Source: an uncultured Pirellula sp.
GTDB taxonomy: Bacteria; Planctomycetota; Planctomycetia; Pirellulales; Pirellulaceae
Assembly: GCA_903837255.1 (NCBI GenBank)
Contig: CAILTZ010000650.1
Location: forward strand, 1-14,396
Reading direction: 5' to 3'
Length of the DNA: 14,396 bases
The notes below the pieces were generated by a model. That model ran no database searches, was not told where the DNA came from, and saw only the letters and a program-made list of their open reading frames with translations. Positions 7,066 through 13,739 of this stretch are shown piece by piece; the stretch's first letter is position 1; every line of letters begins with the position of its first letter. The translations under genes and the position numbers were made by a program.

Positions 7066-7782
7066 ATGCGATCCTACTCCGCTGACCTGTTTGTTCGCTT
7101 GGCCCTCGCTGCGGCTGCAAGCTTCCTAGGGAATCCCGCTGGCTGCTTGGTTGCCCAGGAAGCAACGCCCAAGGCTAACCAAGAGGCCAAGAAAGAGAAT
7201 AGCAAAGAGGATTCCAAGATCGAGTGGAAGAAACTCTTACCCGCCTCGGGTCTCGAAGGCTGGGAGAGCACCAACTTTGGGGGCGAGGGCGAAGTCTCAA
7301 TTAAGGAGGGGGTTTTGACCCTCATGCCCGGAGGTCCCTTGACGGGGATCACCAAGCTCGGCAAAGACTTCCCGACCGAGAACTTTGAGATGCAGTGGTC
7401 GGCTCAGCGTATCGAAGGCTCGGACTTTTTCGTCGGGATCACCTTCCCGGTTGGCAAGGAGCATTGCTCGCTGATTGTCGGGGGTTGGGGCGGTGGCCTA
7501 GTCGGCATCAGCAGTATCAATGGAAACGATGCGAGCGAAAACGAAACGGCAAGCTTTCGGAATTTCAAAAACGGTCAGTGGTACAAGTTCAAGGTTCGAG
7601 TCGATGCCAAGAACATCACTGTATGGATCGACGACGAGCAGATCCTCGAAGTTGCCCGAGCGGAGCGCAAGTTCTCGGTGCGTGCGGAAGTGATGCGTTC
7701 GCGGCCGCTTGGCTACTGCGCTTATCAGTCGACGATCGCCGTGAAGGATTGGGGCTACAGGTCGATCGAATCGCCTAAGTGA
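7066..7782 (+). CDS. Secreted DUF1080-like (3-keto-disaccharide hydrolase-type) protein
   Basis: A 238-residue exported protein. After an N-terminal hydrophobic segment (LALAAAASFLGNPAG) and a Lys/Glu-rich linker (about 35-52), the rest is a concanavalin-like beta-sandwich of the DUF1080 type: LPASGLEGWES at the start, FEMQWSAQRIEGSDFFVGI in the middle, and GQWYKFKVRVDAKNITVWIDD near the end. The cysteine at PAGC does not make a good lipobox. The ATG at 7066 is chosen because the frame's earlier TTG (6961) lies upstream of the -10 box and adds no signal-like sequence. DUF1080 proteins are very abundant in planctomycetes and associated with sugar binding or keto-disaccharide hydrolysis; the function of this divergent member is unproven. 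It opens the + strand cluster, 31 bases before the first permease. Confidence 0.78.
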   Translation: MRSYSADLFVRLALAAAASFLGNPAGCLVAQEATPKANQEAKKENSKEDSKIEWKKLLPASGLEGWESTNFGGEGEVSIKEGVLTLMPGGPLTGITKLGKDFPTENFEMQWSAQRIEGSDFFVGITFPVGKEHCSLIVGGWGGGLVGISSINGNDASENETASFRNFKNGQWYKFKVRVDAKNITVWIDDEQILEVARAERKFSVRAEVMRSRPLGYCAYQSTIAVKDWGYRSIESPK

Positions 7783-7813
7783 TCCACCAGCAACCAAGCA
7801 GTCCGTAGAATCC

Positions 7814-9043
7814 ATGGAAACGATCGGGAGTCGATGGAGGCGCACCCCGGTAGCGCTGCTGAATCTACTTTCGCAACCGGCTCGGACGCTGGCTTGCGTG
7901 CTGGGGGTATCATTTGCACTGCTGTTGATCTTTATGCAATTGGGTTTTCGCGGTGCGGTGGCCAACACAGCCAACATCGTTTATGACAAACTCGAGGGGG
8001 ACCTCGTGCTCCGTTCCCCTGACTATGTTCATCTCTACGAACCGCGGATGTTTGATCGGAGTTGGATGCGGCTGGTCCAAGGCCATCCGATGGTCGAAAG
8101 GGTCGATCCTTTTTTCATCATGCTCACGCGTTGGCAAAACCCACCGAGGCCATCGGAGTGCACCAAAGCGCCTCCGGACGGATCGTTTCGCACTGTGGGC
8201 ATGATGGCCATGGAGGTCGATCATCCGGTCTTGGATGTACCCGAAATCCGTGCCCAGCTCGACAAGCTCAAGAGCCCCGATGCGTTGCTGGTAGATCGGG
8301 CCACTCGAGCCGAGTATGGGCCGAGCAACTGCAAGCAGTTTTCCGACAAGGACATCGGCAGCCCGTTGGAGTTGGGGAACCGGCTGACGCACATCGCCGG
8401 CCACTTTCAAATCGGCACGGGTCTTGCGACCAACGGAGCGGTGTTGCTCAGCGATGTCGGCTATTCGCTTCGCTCCGGGGTCGATACCCGAGAGCGCGTA
8501 TCGCTGGGTTTGGTCCGATTGCGTCCGGGAGTCGATCCACAGCGAGCCAAGGCGTCGTTGATCGAGTGGCTCGGTCAGCGAGATCCTCGTTGCTTGCAGC
8601 AGATGCAGATCCTGACGATGAAAGAACAGCTTGGGTGGGAGCGTGCTCGGTGGCTTCGCGAAACCCCGATTGGGATGATTTTTTCTATGGGTGTGATCCT
8701 CTCGTTCATCATCGGTGCGGCGATCGTTTACATGATCTTGGCCAACGATGTTTCGAACCGTTTGCATGAGTACGCGACGCTCAAAGCCATGGGATACTCG
8801 CATGTAGCTCTGGCGCGCATTGTCCTGGTGCAGTCGTGGTTGCTCGCTCTGGTGAGCTACTTGCCCGCAGCAGCCATCAGCTTTTTGCTATACGAGTTGA
8901 CTGCGGGTTTATCGAAGATCCCCACGGCGATGACATGGGAGCGGGTTTGGGGAGTGCTGGCACTTGCGCTGGCCATGTGCAGTGTATCGGGGTTGATGGC
9001 GATGGTACGGCTTTGGAGAGCCGAACCGGCTTCGTTGTTCTAA
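7814..9043 (+). CDS. DevC/FtsX-type ABC transporter permease, copy 1
   Basis: A 409-residue inner-membrane protein with the MacB/DevC topology: one helix near the N-terminus (about 24-46), a large extracytoplasmic domain (about 47-280), then three helices (about 285-310, 332-362 and 379-402) forming the FtsX domain. The stretch ETPIGMIFSMGV and the following EYATLKAMGYS (Glu319 onward) are typical of DevC-like permeases, which work with a DevA-type ATPase and a DevB-type membrane-fusion protein to export lipids or glycolipids. No ATPase or fusion protein lies in the window. The start is the first ATG; no Shine-Dalgarno is visible. It is followed after 22 bases by a second permease of the same family, suggesting a heterodimeric channel. 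Confidence 0.87.
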   Translation: METIGSRWRRTPVALLNLLSQPARTLACVLGVSFALLLIFMQLGFRGAVANTANIVYDKLEGDLVLRSPDYVHLYEPRMFDRSWMRLVQGHPMVERVDPFFIMLTRWQNPPRPSECTKAPPDGSFRTVGMMAMEVDHPVLDVPEIRAQLDKLKSPDALLVDRATRAEYGPSNCKQFSDKDIGSPLELGNRLTHIAGHFQIGTGLATNGAVLLSDVGYSLRSGVDTRERVSLGLVRLRPGVDPQRAKASLIEWLGQRDPRCLQQMQILTMKEQLGWERARWLRETPIGMIFSMGVILSFIIGAAIVYMILANDVSNRLHEYATLKAMGYSHVALARIVLVQSWLLALVSYLPAAAISFLLYELTAGLSKIPTAMTWERVWGVLALALAMCSVSGLMAMVRLWRAEPASLF

Positions 9044-9065
9044 AAAACAGAGTTTTGTTTCAGCG

Positions 9066-10235
9066 ATGCATATCCCACTAGCTTGGCTTAACGTGACATC
9101 GAACCTTGGGCGCATGCTCCTCAACGCCCTAGGGATCGGCTTTGCCGTCGTCTTGATGTTTACTCAGATAGGTTTTCTGTATGGTTTGTTCGATAGCGCC
9201 GTGGAGGTTTTGCGATTGCTCAAAACCGATTTGGTGGTCTTGAGCCCGGCCCGATACACCGTTCCGAGCGAGGCGCGTTTCGATTACGGTTTGATCGATC
9301 GGGCCAAGGGGGTGCCAGGGGTATCGCAGGTCGTGCCTTTGTACATGGATCGATCGTTGGCTGTCGCCAGGGTCGAGGGCCATGTGTCTCGCTCGATCCG
9401 AGTCCTGGGAGTCCCAATCTATGCGAAACCTTTTGTCCAGGAGAGCATGAACCAGGGCTGCGAGCAGCTGACCGACGGGCGGATGGCCCTAGTCGATCGG
9501 CGCAGCAAGGAGACTTATGGGTTCGAGAAAAAGGACATCGACAAGCTTCGAGCGCAGAATGTCGAGCTCTCTGGTCAGAGGCTCCAGTTGCACGATTGGG
9601 TGACCATCGGGACCGACTTTGTCTATGACGGGACACTGATTGTCAGCGAAGCTGGAGTCGAGCGATATTTCCCGACACGAAACGCTCGGGGGCAACCCTT
9701 GGCTGCCGTCGACTTGGGATTGGTCCGTTTGGAAAGCGATGCGGACATCGAGCAAGTCCGTCAAGGACTGCAATCCAGGCTCGGCAGTGGCATCGAGGTC
9801 TTCACGCACCGAGAGCTTGTCGATCGAGAGATCGGTTTTTGGGCCCGGAATACACCCATCGGTATTATCTTTTCCATTGGGACGGTCATGGGGATGTTTA
9901 TCGGGGTGATCATCTGTTATCAGATACTCTTTACCGACATCCAAGACCACTTGCCCGAGTATGCGACCCTCAAAGCGATGGGTTATGGGCCAGGTTATTT
10001 CTTGCGTTTCGTCTTGGCTCAAGCCTTTTACTTGTGCATGTCCGGGTTCATACCAGGTTGGATCGTCAGTTGGTTCTTGTACCGATGGCTTTCGGATTGG
10101 ACCGGATTGGTGATGCGATTGCAGCCCGATCGGATCGCGATCGTCGGGTGTTTGACGTTGGTCATGAGCATCCTAAGTGGTTTGTTTGCCGTGCGCAAGC
10201 TGTGGCGAACAGATCCTGCGGCTCTATTCAAATAA
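9066..10235 (+). CDS. DevC/FtsX-type ABC transporter permease, copy 2
   Basis: A 389-residue paralogue of the preceding gene with the same layout: N-terminal helix (about 18-40), extracytoplasmic domain, and three C-terminal helices. It shares NTPIGIIFSIGT and EYATLKAMGYG (Glu298 onward) with copy 1, while the extracytoplasmic parts differ strongly. This fits an old tandem duplication giving the two halves of one permease rather than a recent copy. DevC-family membership is judged from these motifs and the topology. It begins 22 bases after copy 1 and ends 29 bases before the amidase start, so all three are probably one transcript. The cognate ATPase and adaptor must be encoded elsewhere. Confidence 0.87.
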   Translation: MHIPLAWLNVTSNLGRMLLNALGIGFAVVLMFTQIGFLYGLFDSAVEVLRLLKTDLVVLSPARYTVPSEARFDYGLIDRAKGVPGVSQVVPLYMDRSLAVARVEGHVSRSIRVLGVPIYAKPFVQESMNQGCEQLTDGRMALVDRRSKETYGFEKKDIDKLRAQNVELSGQRLQLHDWVTIGTDFVYDGTLIVSEAGVERYFPTRNARGQPLAAVDLGLVRLESDADIEQVRQGLQSRLGSGIEVFTHRELVDREIGFWARNTPIGIIFSIGTVMGMFIGVIICYQILFTDIQDHLPEYATLKAMGYGPGYFLRFVLAQAFYLCMSGFIPGWIVSWFLYRWLSDWTGLVMRLQPDRIAIVGCLTLVMSILSGLFAVRKLWRTDPAALFK

Positions 10236-10264
10236 CATTATTGAGGCTATCGAGGATAACTCCG

Positions 10265-11341
10265 ATGAACGATTCGAGGTTGACTGTGTTTTTTTGCCTG
10301 CTGGCGCAATGGTTATTGATTGTTCCTGCGTTGGGGCAGGCCTCGGATGCGGGTGGTTCGTTGGGATTTCAAAAGCGATATGGCGATGAAATCATGGTCT
10401 GCGGCCAGCTGTATCGGATCGGAACACCCGTCAAGCTTTGGATGGATCCGGGCGGTTTTGACGCTTATCGAACCACACGGCATTTTAGTCCTTTTGAAAA
10501 GCGGGATTGGAAAAGCACCGTCGAAGAGATGCAAGCTGGCAAGATCCAATTCGTGACCAAGCCACAGGAGACCAGTCCGGACCGATACAGTTTGCGGTAT
10601 GGGTCGCAGGCACAAACGGCTTTTACTCCCGAGCAGCTCGAGCAGATTCGCTCCGGGGGCTGGACACTCGATATGCTTCAAGACAAAGTGGATCAGTTTG
10701 TTGTGCACTTTGATGTCTGCGGAACAAGCTCTCAATGCTTTTTTATATTGCACGACATTCGGGGTTTGAGCGTGCACTTCATGCTCGATGCCGACGGGAC
10801 GATCTACCAGACGCTCGACCTCAAGGAGAGAGCTTGGCATGCCACCAAGAGCAACGACCGGAGCATCGGGATCGAGATCGCCAATATTGGGGCGTATCCA
10901 CAAAACGAAAAAAATCCGTTTGAGCAGTGGTACGCGACCGACGATCAAGGGGTGTATTTGATATTCCCATCCAAGATCCGAGGGGTCGATCGATTCGCAG
11001 GCCGCAAGCTTCGGCCGCGCAAGGCAGAACTCATCACCGGCAAGCTCAGCGATACGATTTATCAGCAGTACGATTACACGCCCGAGCAGTATGCGGCGCT
11101 GGTAAAGCTCACGGCGGCACTTTCGGACATCTTTCCGAAGATTCGTTTGGAGGTCCCCAGGATGCCTGACGGAAAGATCATGGATCGGACCCTGAGCGAC
11201 CAGCAGTGGGCTTCTTTTAGCGGAATCATGGGGCATTTCCACGTGCAGGGGAACAAATCCGACCCTGGTCCGGCGATGGATTGGGAGTATTTGATCGAGC
11301 AAGCCCGGGTTTACAAAGCGGAAATCCAGCGCGGTCGCTAG
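10265..11341 (+). CDS. Secreted N-acetylmuramoyl-L-alanine amidase (Amidase_2 / PGRP fold)
   Basis: A 358-residue exported zinc amidase predicted to cut the bond between N-acetylmuramic acid and L-alanine in peptidoglycan or its fragments. A signal peptide covers about residues 1-25 (cleavage near ALGQA). A domain of roughly 110 residues of unknown role precedes the catalytic fold. Likely zinc ligands are His148 (QFVVHFD), His324 (MGHFHV) and Asp333 (KSDPGPAMDW); the last motif is typical of AmpD-like amidases. VHFMLDADGTIYQTLDLKERAWHA (170-193, shown only as its key residues H171, D175, H192) and GIEIAN (Glu204) fit the core. The ATG at 10265 is used because the frame upstream of it overlaps the permease gene out of frame. 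An insertion between the core and the last ligands makes it longer than AmpD. Confidence 0.88.
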   Translation: MNDSRLTVFFCLLAQWLLIVPALGQASDAGGSLGFQKRYGDEIMVCGQLYRIGTPVKLWMDPGGFDAYRTTRHFSPFEKRDWKSTVEEMQAGKIQFVTKPQETSPDRYSLRYGSQAQTAFTPEQLEQIRSGGWTLDMLQDKVDQFVVHFDVCGTSSQCFFILHDIRGLSVHFMLDADGTIYQTLDLKERAWHATKSNDRSIGIEIANIGAYPQNEKNPFEQWYATDDQGVYLIFPSKIRGVDRFAGRKLRPRKAELITGKLSDTIYQQYDYTPEQYAALVKLTAALSDIFPKIRLEVPRMPDGKIMDRTLSDQQWASFSGIMGHFHVQGNKSDPGPAMDWEYLIEQARVYKAEIQRGR

Positions 11342-11363
11342 CCGGGACATGGGATTGTTTTTA

Positions 11364-11402
11364 GGCTCGGAGAGCCAAGGGGAATTCGCGACAAATTCTC
11401 CC
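11364..11402 (+). other. Two small stem-loops after the amidase gene
   Basis: GGCTC at 11364-11368 pairs with GAGCC at 11372-11376 (5 bp). GGGGAATT at 11379-11386 then pairs with AATTC-t-CCC at 11394-11402 (8 bp with one bulge). Neither is followed by a T-tract, so termination is uncertain; they may separate the amidase and CNNM transcripts or be leader structure. Confidence 0.3.
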
Positions 11403-11422
11403 AAACGAGTCCGTAGATACGC

Positions 11423-11428
11423 TACAAT
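11423..11428 (+). promoter_or_regulatory. Candidate -10 box (TACAAT) upstream of the CNNM gene
   Basis: TACAAT matches the -10 consensus at five of six positions and lies 48 bases before the ATG at 11476. The -35 region is weak. If real, the CNNM and second DUF1080 genes have their own promoter, apart from the permease/amidase transcript. Confidence 0.28.
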
Positions 11429-11475
11429 ACCACGCTTGTTGGTTTCATACCTTGGGGGAGATTTTTTCAAAACCG

Positions 11476-12783
11476 ATGCCTGAATTTTCGGATCTTGCCA
11501 GGATCCTTACGGCCATAGTGCTGGTCCTCGTCAATGGTTTCTTCGTCGCTGCTGAATTTGCACTCGTAAAAATTCGGATAAGCCGCATCGAGCAAATGGT
11601 TTCTCAGGGGCGATTGTTCGCAAAGACCGCCAAGTGGCTAGCTCAGCGTCTGGAGCGTTCTTTATCGGCATGTCAGCTCGGGATCACCATGGCCAGCTTG
11701 GCTTTAGGTGCGATCGGCGAGCCAGCCGTGGCGCATTTGGTCAGCCCCCTGCTATCGAAGCTCGGGTTGGAATCCGAAGGGGTCCTGCATGCGGTCTCGT
11801 TTGCCATCTCGTTTACCGTCGTGACCGCCTTGCACTTGGTCATCGGCGAGCAGGCGCCCAAGGTGTTTGCGATACGGAACCCCGAGCCGATGCTCTTGAA
11901 TTGCGCGCTGCCATTGAAGATTTTTTATCTGCTGACTTATCCTTTGATGTTCATCCTGAGCATCTCGACCGACGCGATTTTGAGGATGCTCGGGGCGGAC
12001 GAAAAGTCCAAAAGTGCGATCCCTTATACCGAGGAGGAGATCCGAGCACTTCTTCGCGAAGCCCATGTGCATGGGAATTTGACCCGCAGCGAACACAGTT
12101 TGATCAACGCCGTTTTCGAGTTCGACGATCTGGTCTGCCGTCGGATCATGGTCGCTCGAAAAGACATCGACTTTGTCGACATCAACGACGACACCGCAAC
12201 GGTTTTGTCCATGATCCACAGGACCAAGCACACGCGCTATCCTATTTGCGATGGTTCGCTGGATTCGATCATCGGGGTCTTGCACGTCAAGGACCTTGCG
12301 GGCGCCAACGTGCAATCGGGATTCCAGTGGACGAGCGTGATGCGACCTCCGAAGAAGGTCCCTGAGAACATGCCGATCAGCAAACTGCTAAGGCACTTCC
12401 AAGGCACCCATCAGCACATGGCGTTCGTTGTCGACGAGTACGGCACAATCATCGGGATCGTGACCCTAGAAAACGTGCTCGAAGAAATCATCGGTGAGGT
12501 CGCCGACGAATTCGACGTCGAAGAGCCCGAGATCGTCCCCGATGGCCCCGATGCCTTTGTGGTTTTAGGATCGACGAGCGTCCAAACCGTTGAAAATCGC
12601 TTGGGCATCAAGTTTGAAGAGGCCGACGTCGACACCGTCGGGGGACTTTTGGTCCATTACGCCGAAAGATTGCTTGTTGCTGGAGATATTATTGAGTTGC
12701 CCGGCGGAACCGCTAAAGTATTAACGGTCTCTGACGACCGGGCAACCAAAGTTCGTATCACTCTCACACCTACGAAGGACTAG
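11476..12783 (+). CDS. CNNM/CorC-type membrane protein with DUF21, CBS pair and CorC_HlyC domains (hemolysin-family)
   Basis: A 435-residue protein with the full order of the CNNM/CorB-like family. The DUF21 membrane domain covers about 1-190 and carries NGFFVAAEFALVK, LGITMASLALGAIGEP and HLVIGEQAPKVFA. A CBS pair (about 205-335) includes IGVLHVKDL and AFVVDEYGTIIGIVTLENVLEEIIGE (key residues VDEYG and VTLENV). The C-terminal CorC_HlyC domain follows. Relatives are implicated in Mg2+ efflux or cation homeostasis and are often labelled hemolysin from an older assignment; no haemolytic role is implied. The ATG at 11476 is preferred over an in-frame TTG at 11452; a GGGGGAG at 11454-11460 is 15 bases away, longer than usual. 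It ends five bases before the next gene. Confidence 0.92.
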   Translation: MPEFSDLARILTAIVLVLVNGFFVAAEFALVKIRISRIEQMVSQGRLFAKTAKWLAQRLERSLSACQLGITMASLALGAIGEPAVAHLVSPLLSKLGLESEGVLHAVSFAISFTVVTALHLVIGEQAPKVFAIRNPEPMLLNCALPLKIFYLLTYPLMFILSISTDAILRMLGADEKSKSAIPYTEEEIRALLREAHVHGNLTRSEHSLINAVFEFDDLVCRRIMVARKDIDFVDINDDTATVLSMIHRTKHTRYPICDGSLDSIIGVLHVKDLAGANVQSGFQWTSVMRPPKKVPENMPISKLLRHFQGTHQHMAFVVDEYGTIIGIVTLENVLEEIIGEVADEFDVEEPEIVPDGPDAFVVLGSTSVQTVENRLGIKFEEADVDTVGGLLVHYAERLLVAGDIIELPGGTAKVLTVSDDRATKVRITLTPTKD

Positions 12784-12788
12784 TCACC

Positions 12789-13508
12789 ATGAAATTCGCA
12801 CTCAGAACACTATGGCTCGGTGCCTGCGCAACGCTCTCGATGTTCTTGGCAACATCCGCAGATGCAAACGCCCAGGAGAAGAAAGCCGAACCTGCCGCCG
12901 TAAGCCTTTTCGATGGCAAGTCCCTGCAGGGCTGGTCGGGTTTGACCGCCAATTGGACCGTCCAGGATGGAGCCATTACCGGTGAGAACAAAGCCGATGC
13001 CCCCATCGGTCAAAATACCTTCTTGGTCTACGACAAACCGGTCAAGGACTTTGAACTGACCCTCGAATTCAAAATCATGGGTGGCAATTCCGGAATCCAG
13101 TACCGAAGCAAGGTATTCGACAAGGACAAGTTTGTCGTCGGGGGCTACCAAGCCGACATCGATGCCGGCAAGCGATTCATGGGGATCAATTACGAGGAGC
13201 GTGGCCGGGGGATCATGGCCGAGCGCGGCGAAATCATCGCCGTCGATGGCCAAGGCAAAAAGAGCCGAGTCGGCTCGACTGGCGATTCAGACGCCCTTCT
13301 CTCGCAGATCAAGTGGGAAGACTGGAACCGTTACAAGATCGTTGCCAAGGGGAACGTTCTGCAGCACTACATCAACGACCAGTTGATGTCCGAGGTCCAA
13401 GACTCTGAGTCGGCCAAGGCCGTTACCGAGGGAGTCCTGGCACTGCAGTTGCACGCTGGGCCTCCGATGAAGGTTCAGTTCAAGAGCATCATGCTCAAGA
13501 CTTACTAG
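12789..13508 (+). CDS. Secreted DUF1080 (3-keto-disaccharide hydrolase-type) protein
   Basis: A 239-residue exported protein with a good signal peptide (cleavage likely after ADANA, before QEKK, residue 28/29). The mature part is a canonical DUF1080 beta-sandwich: SLFDGKSLQGWSG (39-51), FELTLEFKIMGGNSGIQYR, GYQADIDAG, and GVLALQLHAGPPMKVQFKSI near the end. It is a much closer match to the family consensus than the 7066 gene. Members bind or cleave modified disaccharides; the exact substrate is not known from sequence. It starts five bases after the CNNM stop, so co-transcription is likely, though a functional link is not evident. It is followed by a weak terminator-like hairpin and T-tract. 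Confidence 0.9.
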   Translation: MKFALRTLWLGACATLSMFLATSADANAQEKKAEPAAVSLFDGKSLQGWSGLTANWTVQDGAITGENKADAPIGQNTFLVYDKPVKDFELTLEFKIMGGNSGIQYRSKVFDKDKFVVGGYQADIDAGKRFMGINYEERGRGIMAERGEIIAVDGQGKKSRVGSTGDSDALLSQIKWEDWNRYKIVAKGNVLQHYINDQLMSEVQDSESAKAVTEGVLALQLHAGPPMKVQFKSIMLKTY

Positions 13509-13515
13509 TCAAGCA

Positions 13516-13552
13516 TGATGTATCCCTTGCTCGGTTCATCAGGTGTTTTTTT
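13516..13552 (+). terminator. Weak candidate intrinsic terminator after the DUF1080 gene
   Basis: TGATG at 13516-13520 can pair with CATCA at 13537-13541 around a 16-nt loop, followed by GGTG and seven T residues (13546-13552). The short stem makes it weak; the T-run at the right place, eight bases after the stop codon, is the main support. Confidence 0.3.
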
Positions 13553-13574
13553 GCGGATACGCATAGAAGCTTTT

Positions 13575-13646
13575 ACTCGTACTCGTACTCCCACTCCTTC
13601 TCCTACTCGTACTCCTGCTCGTACTCGTACTCGTACTCGTACTCGA
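13575..13646. repeat. Degenerate ACTCGT hexamer tandem array, 12 units
   Basis: Twelve consecutive six-base units run without a frame break. Most read ACTCGT; variants are ACTCCC, ACTCCT (twice), TCTCCT, GCTCGT and a final ACTCGA. The variable units cluster in the middle, and four near-perfect ones form the 3' end, which is also the left arm of the hairpin at 13625-13679. Both strands are open and would encode alternating Arg-Val or Thr-Arg type dipeptides, which is a by-product of the period. Confidence 0.92.
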
Positions 13647-13679
13647 TGCAGCGGTTTTCGAGTACGAGTACGAGTACGA
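13625..13679. repeat. Perfect 22-bp inverted repeat built from the hexamer
   Basis: Positions 13625-13646 (ACTCGT phase) are the exact reverse complement of 13658-13679 (CGAGTA phase), with an 11-nt loop TGCAGCGGTTT. The stem should be very stable in RNA or cruciform DNA. An A-run rather than T-run follows on the + strand, so it is not a classic intrinsic terminator. It lies between the DUF1080 stop and the phosphofructokinase start. Confidence 0.92.
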
Positions 13680-13739
13680 AAAACCAGTACATAGTCGCGT
13701 TCGATAGATCCATTCCTTCCTAAATTAATATCAGCCATC

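Noticed and set aside
7910..8803. 297-codon open frame on the - strand
   Set aside because: Antisense to the first DevC-like permease; the translation is rich in Arg, His and Gln with no recognisable fold.
9839..10264. N-terminal extension of the amidase frame
   Set aside because: This part overlaps the second permease gene in another frame and lacks any signal or domain; the signal peptide begins at the ATG at 10265.
10313..11470. 385-codon open frame on the - strand
   Set aside because: It lies fully antisense to the amidase gene, whose zinc motifs and signal peptide are clear. Its translation shows no family motif; it is a by-product of codon bias.
13575..13679. Possible CRISPR array
   Set aside because: Units are six bases and contiguous with no spacers; no cas genes nearby.
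13625..13679. Hairpin as an intrinsic terminator of the DUF1080 gene
   Set aside because: No T-tract follows the stem on either strand; the weak T-tract structure at 13516-13552 is a better candidate.
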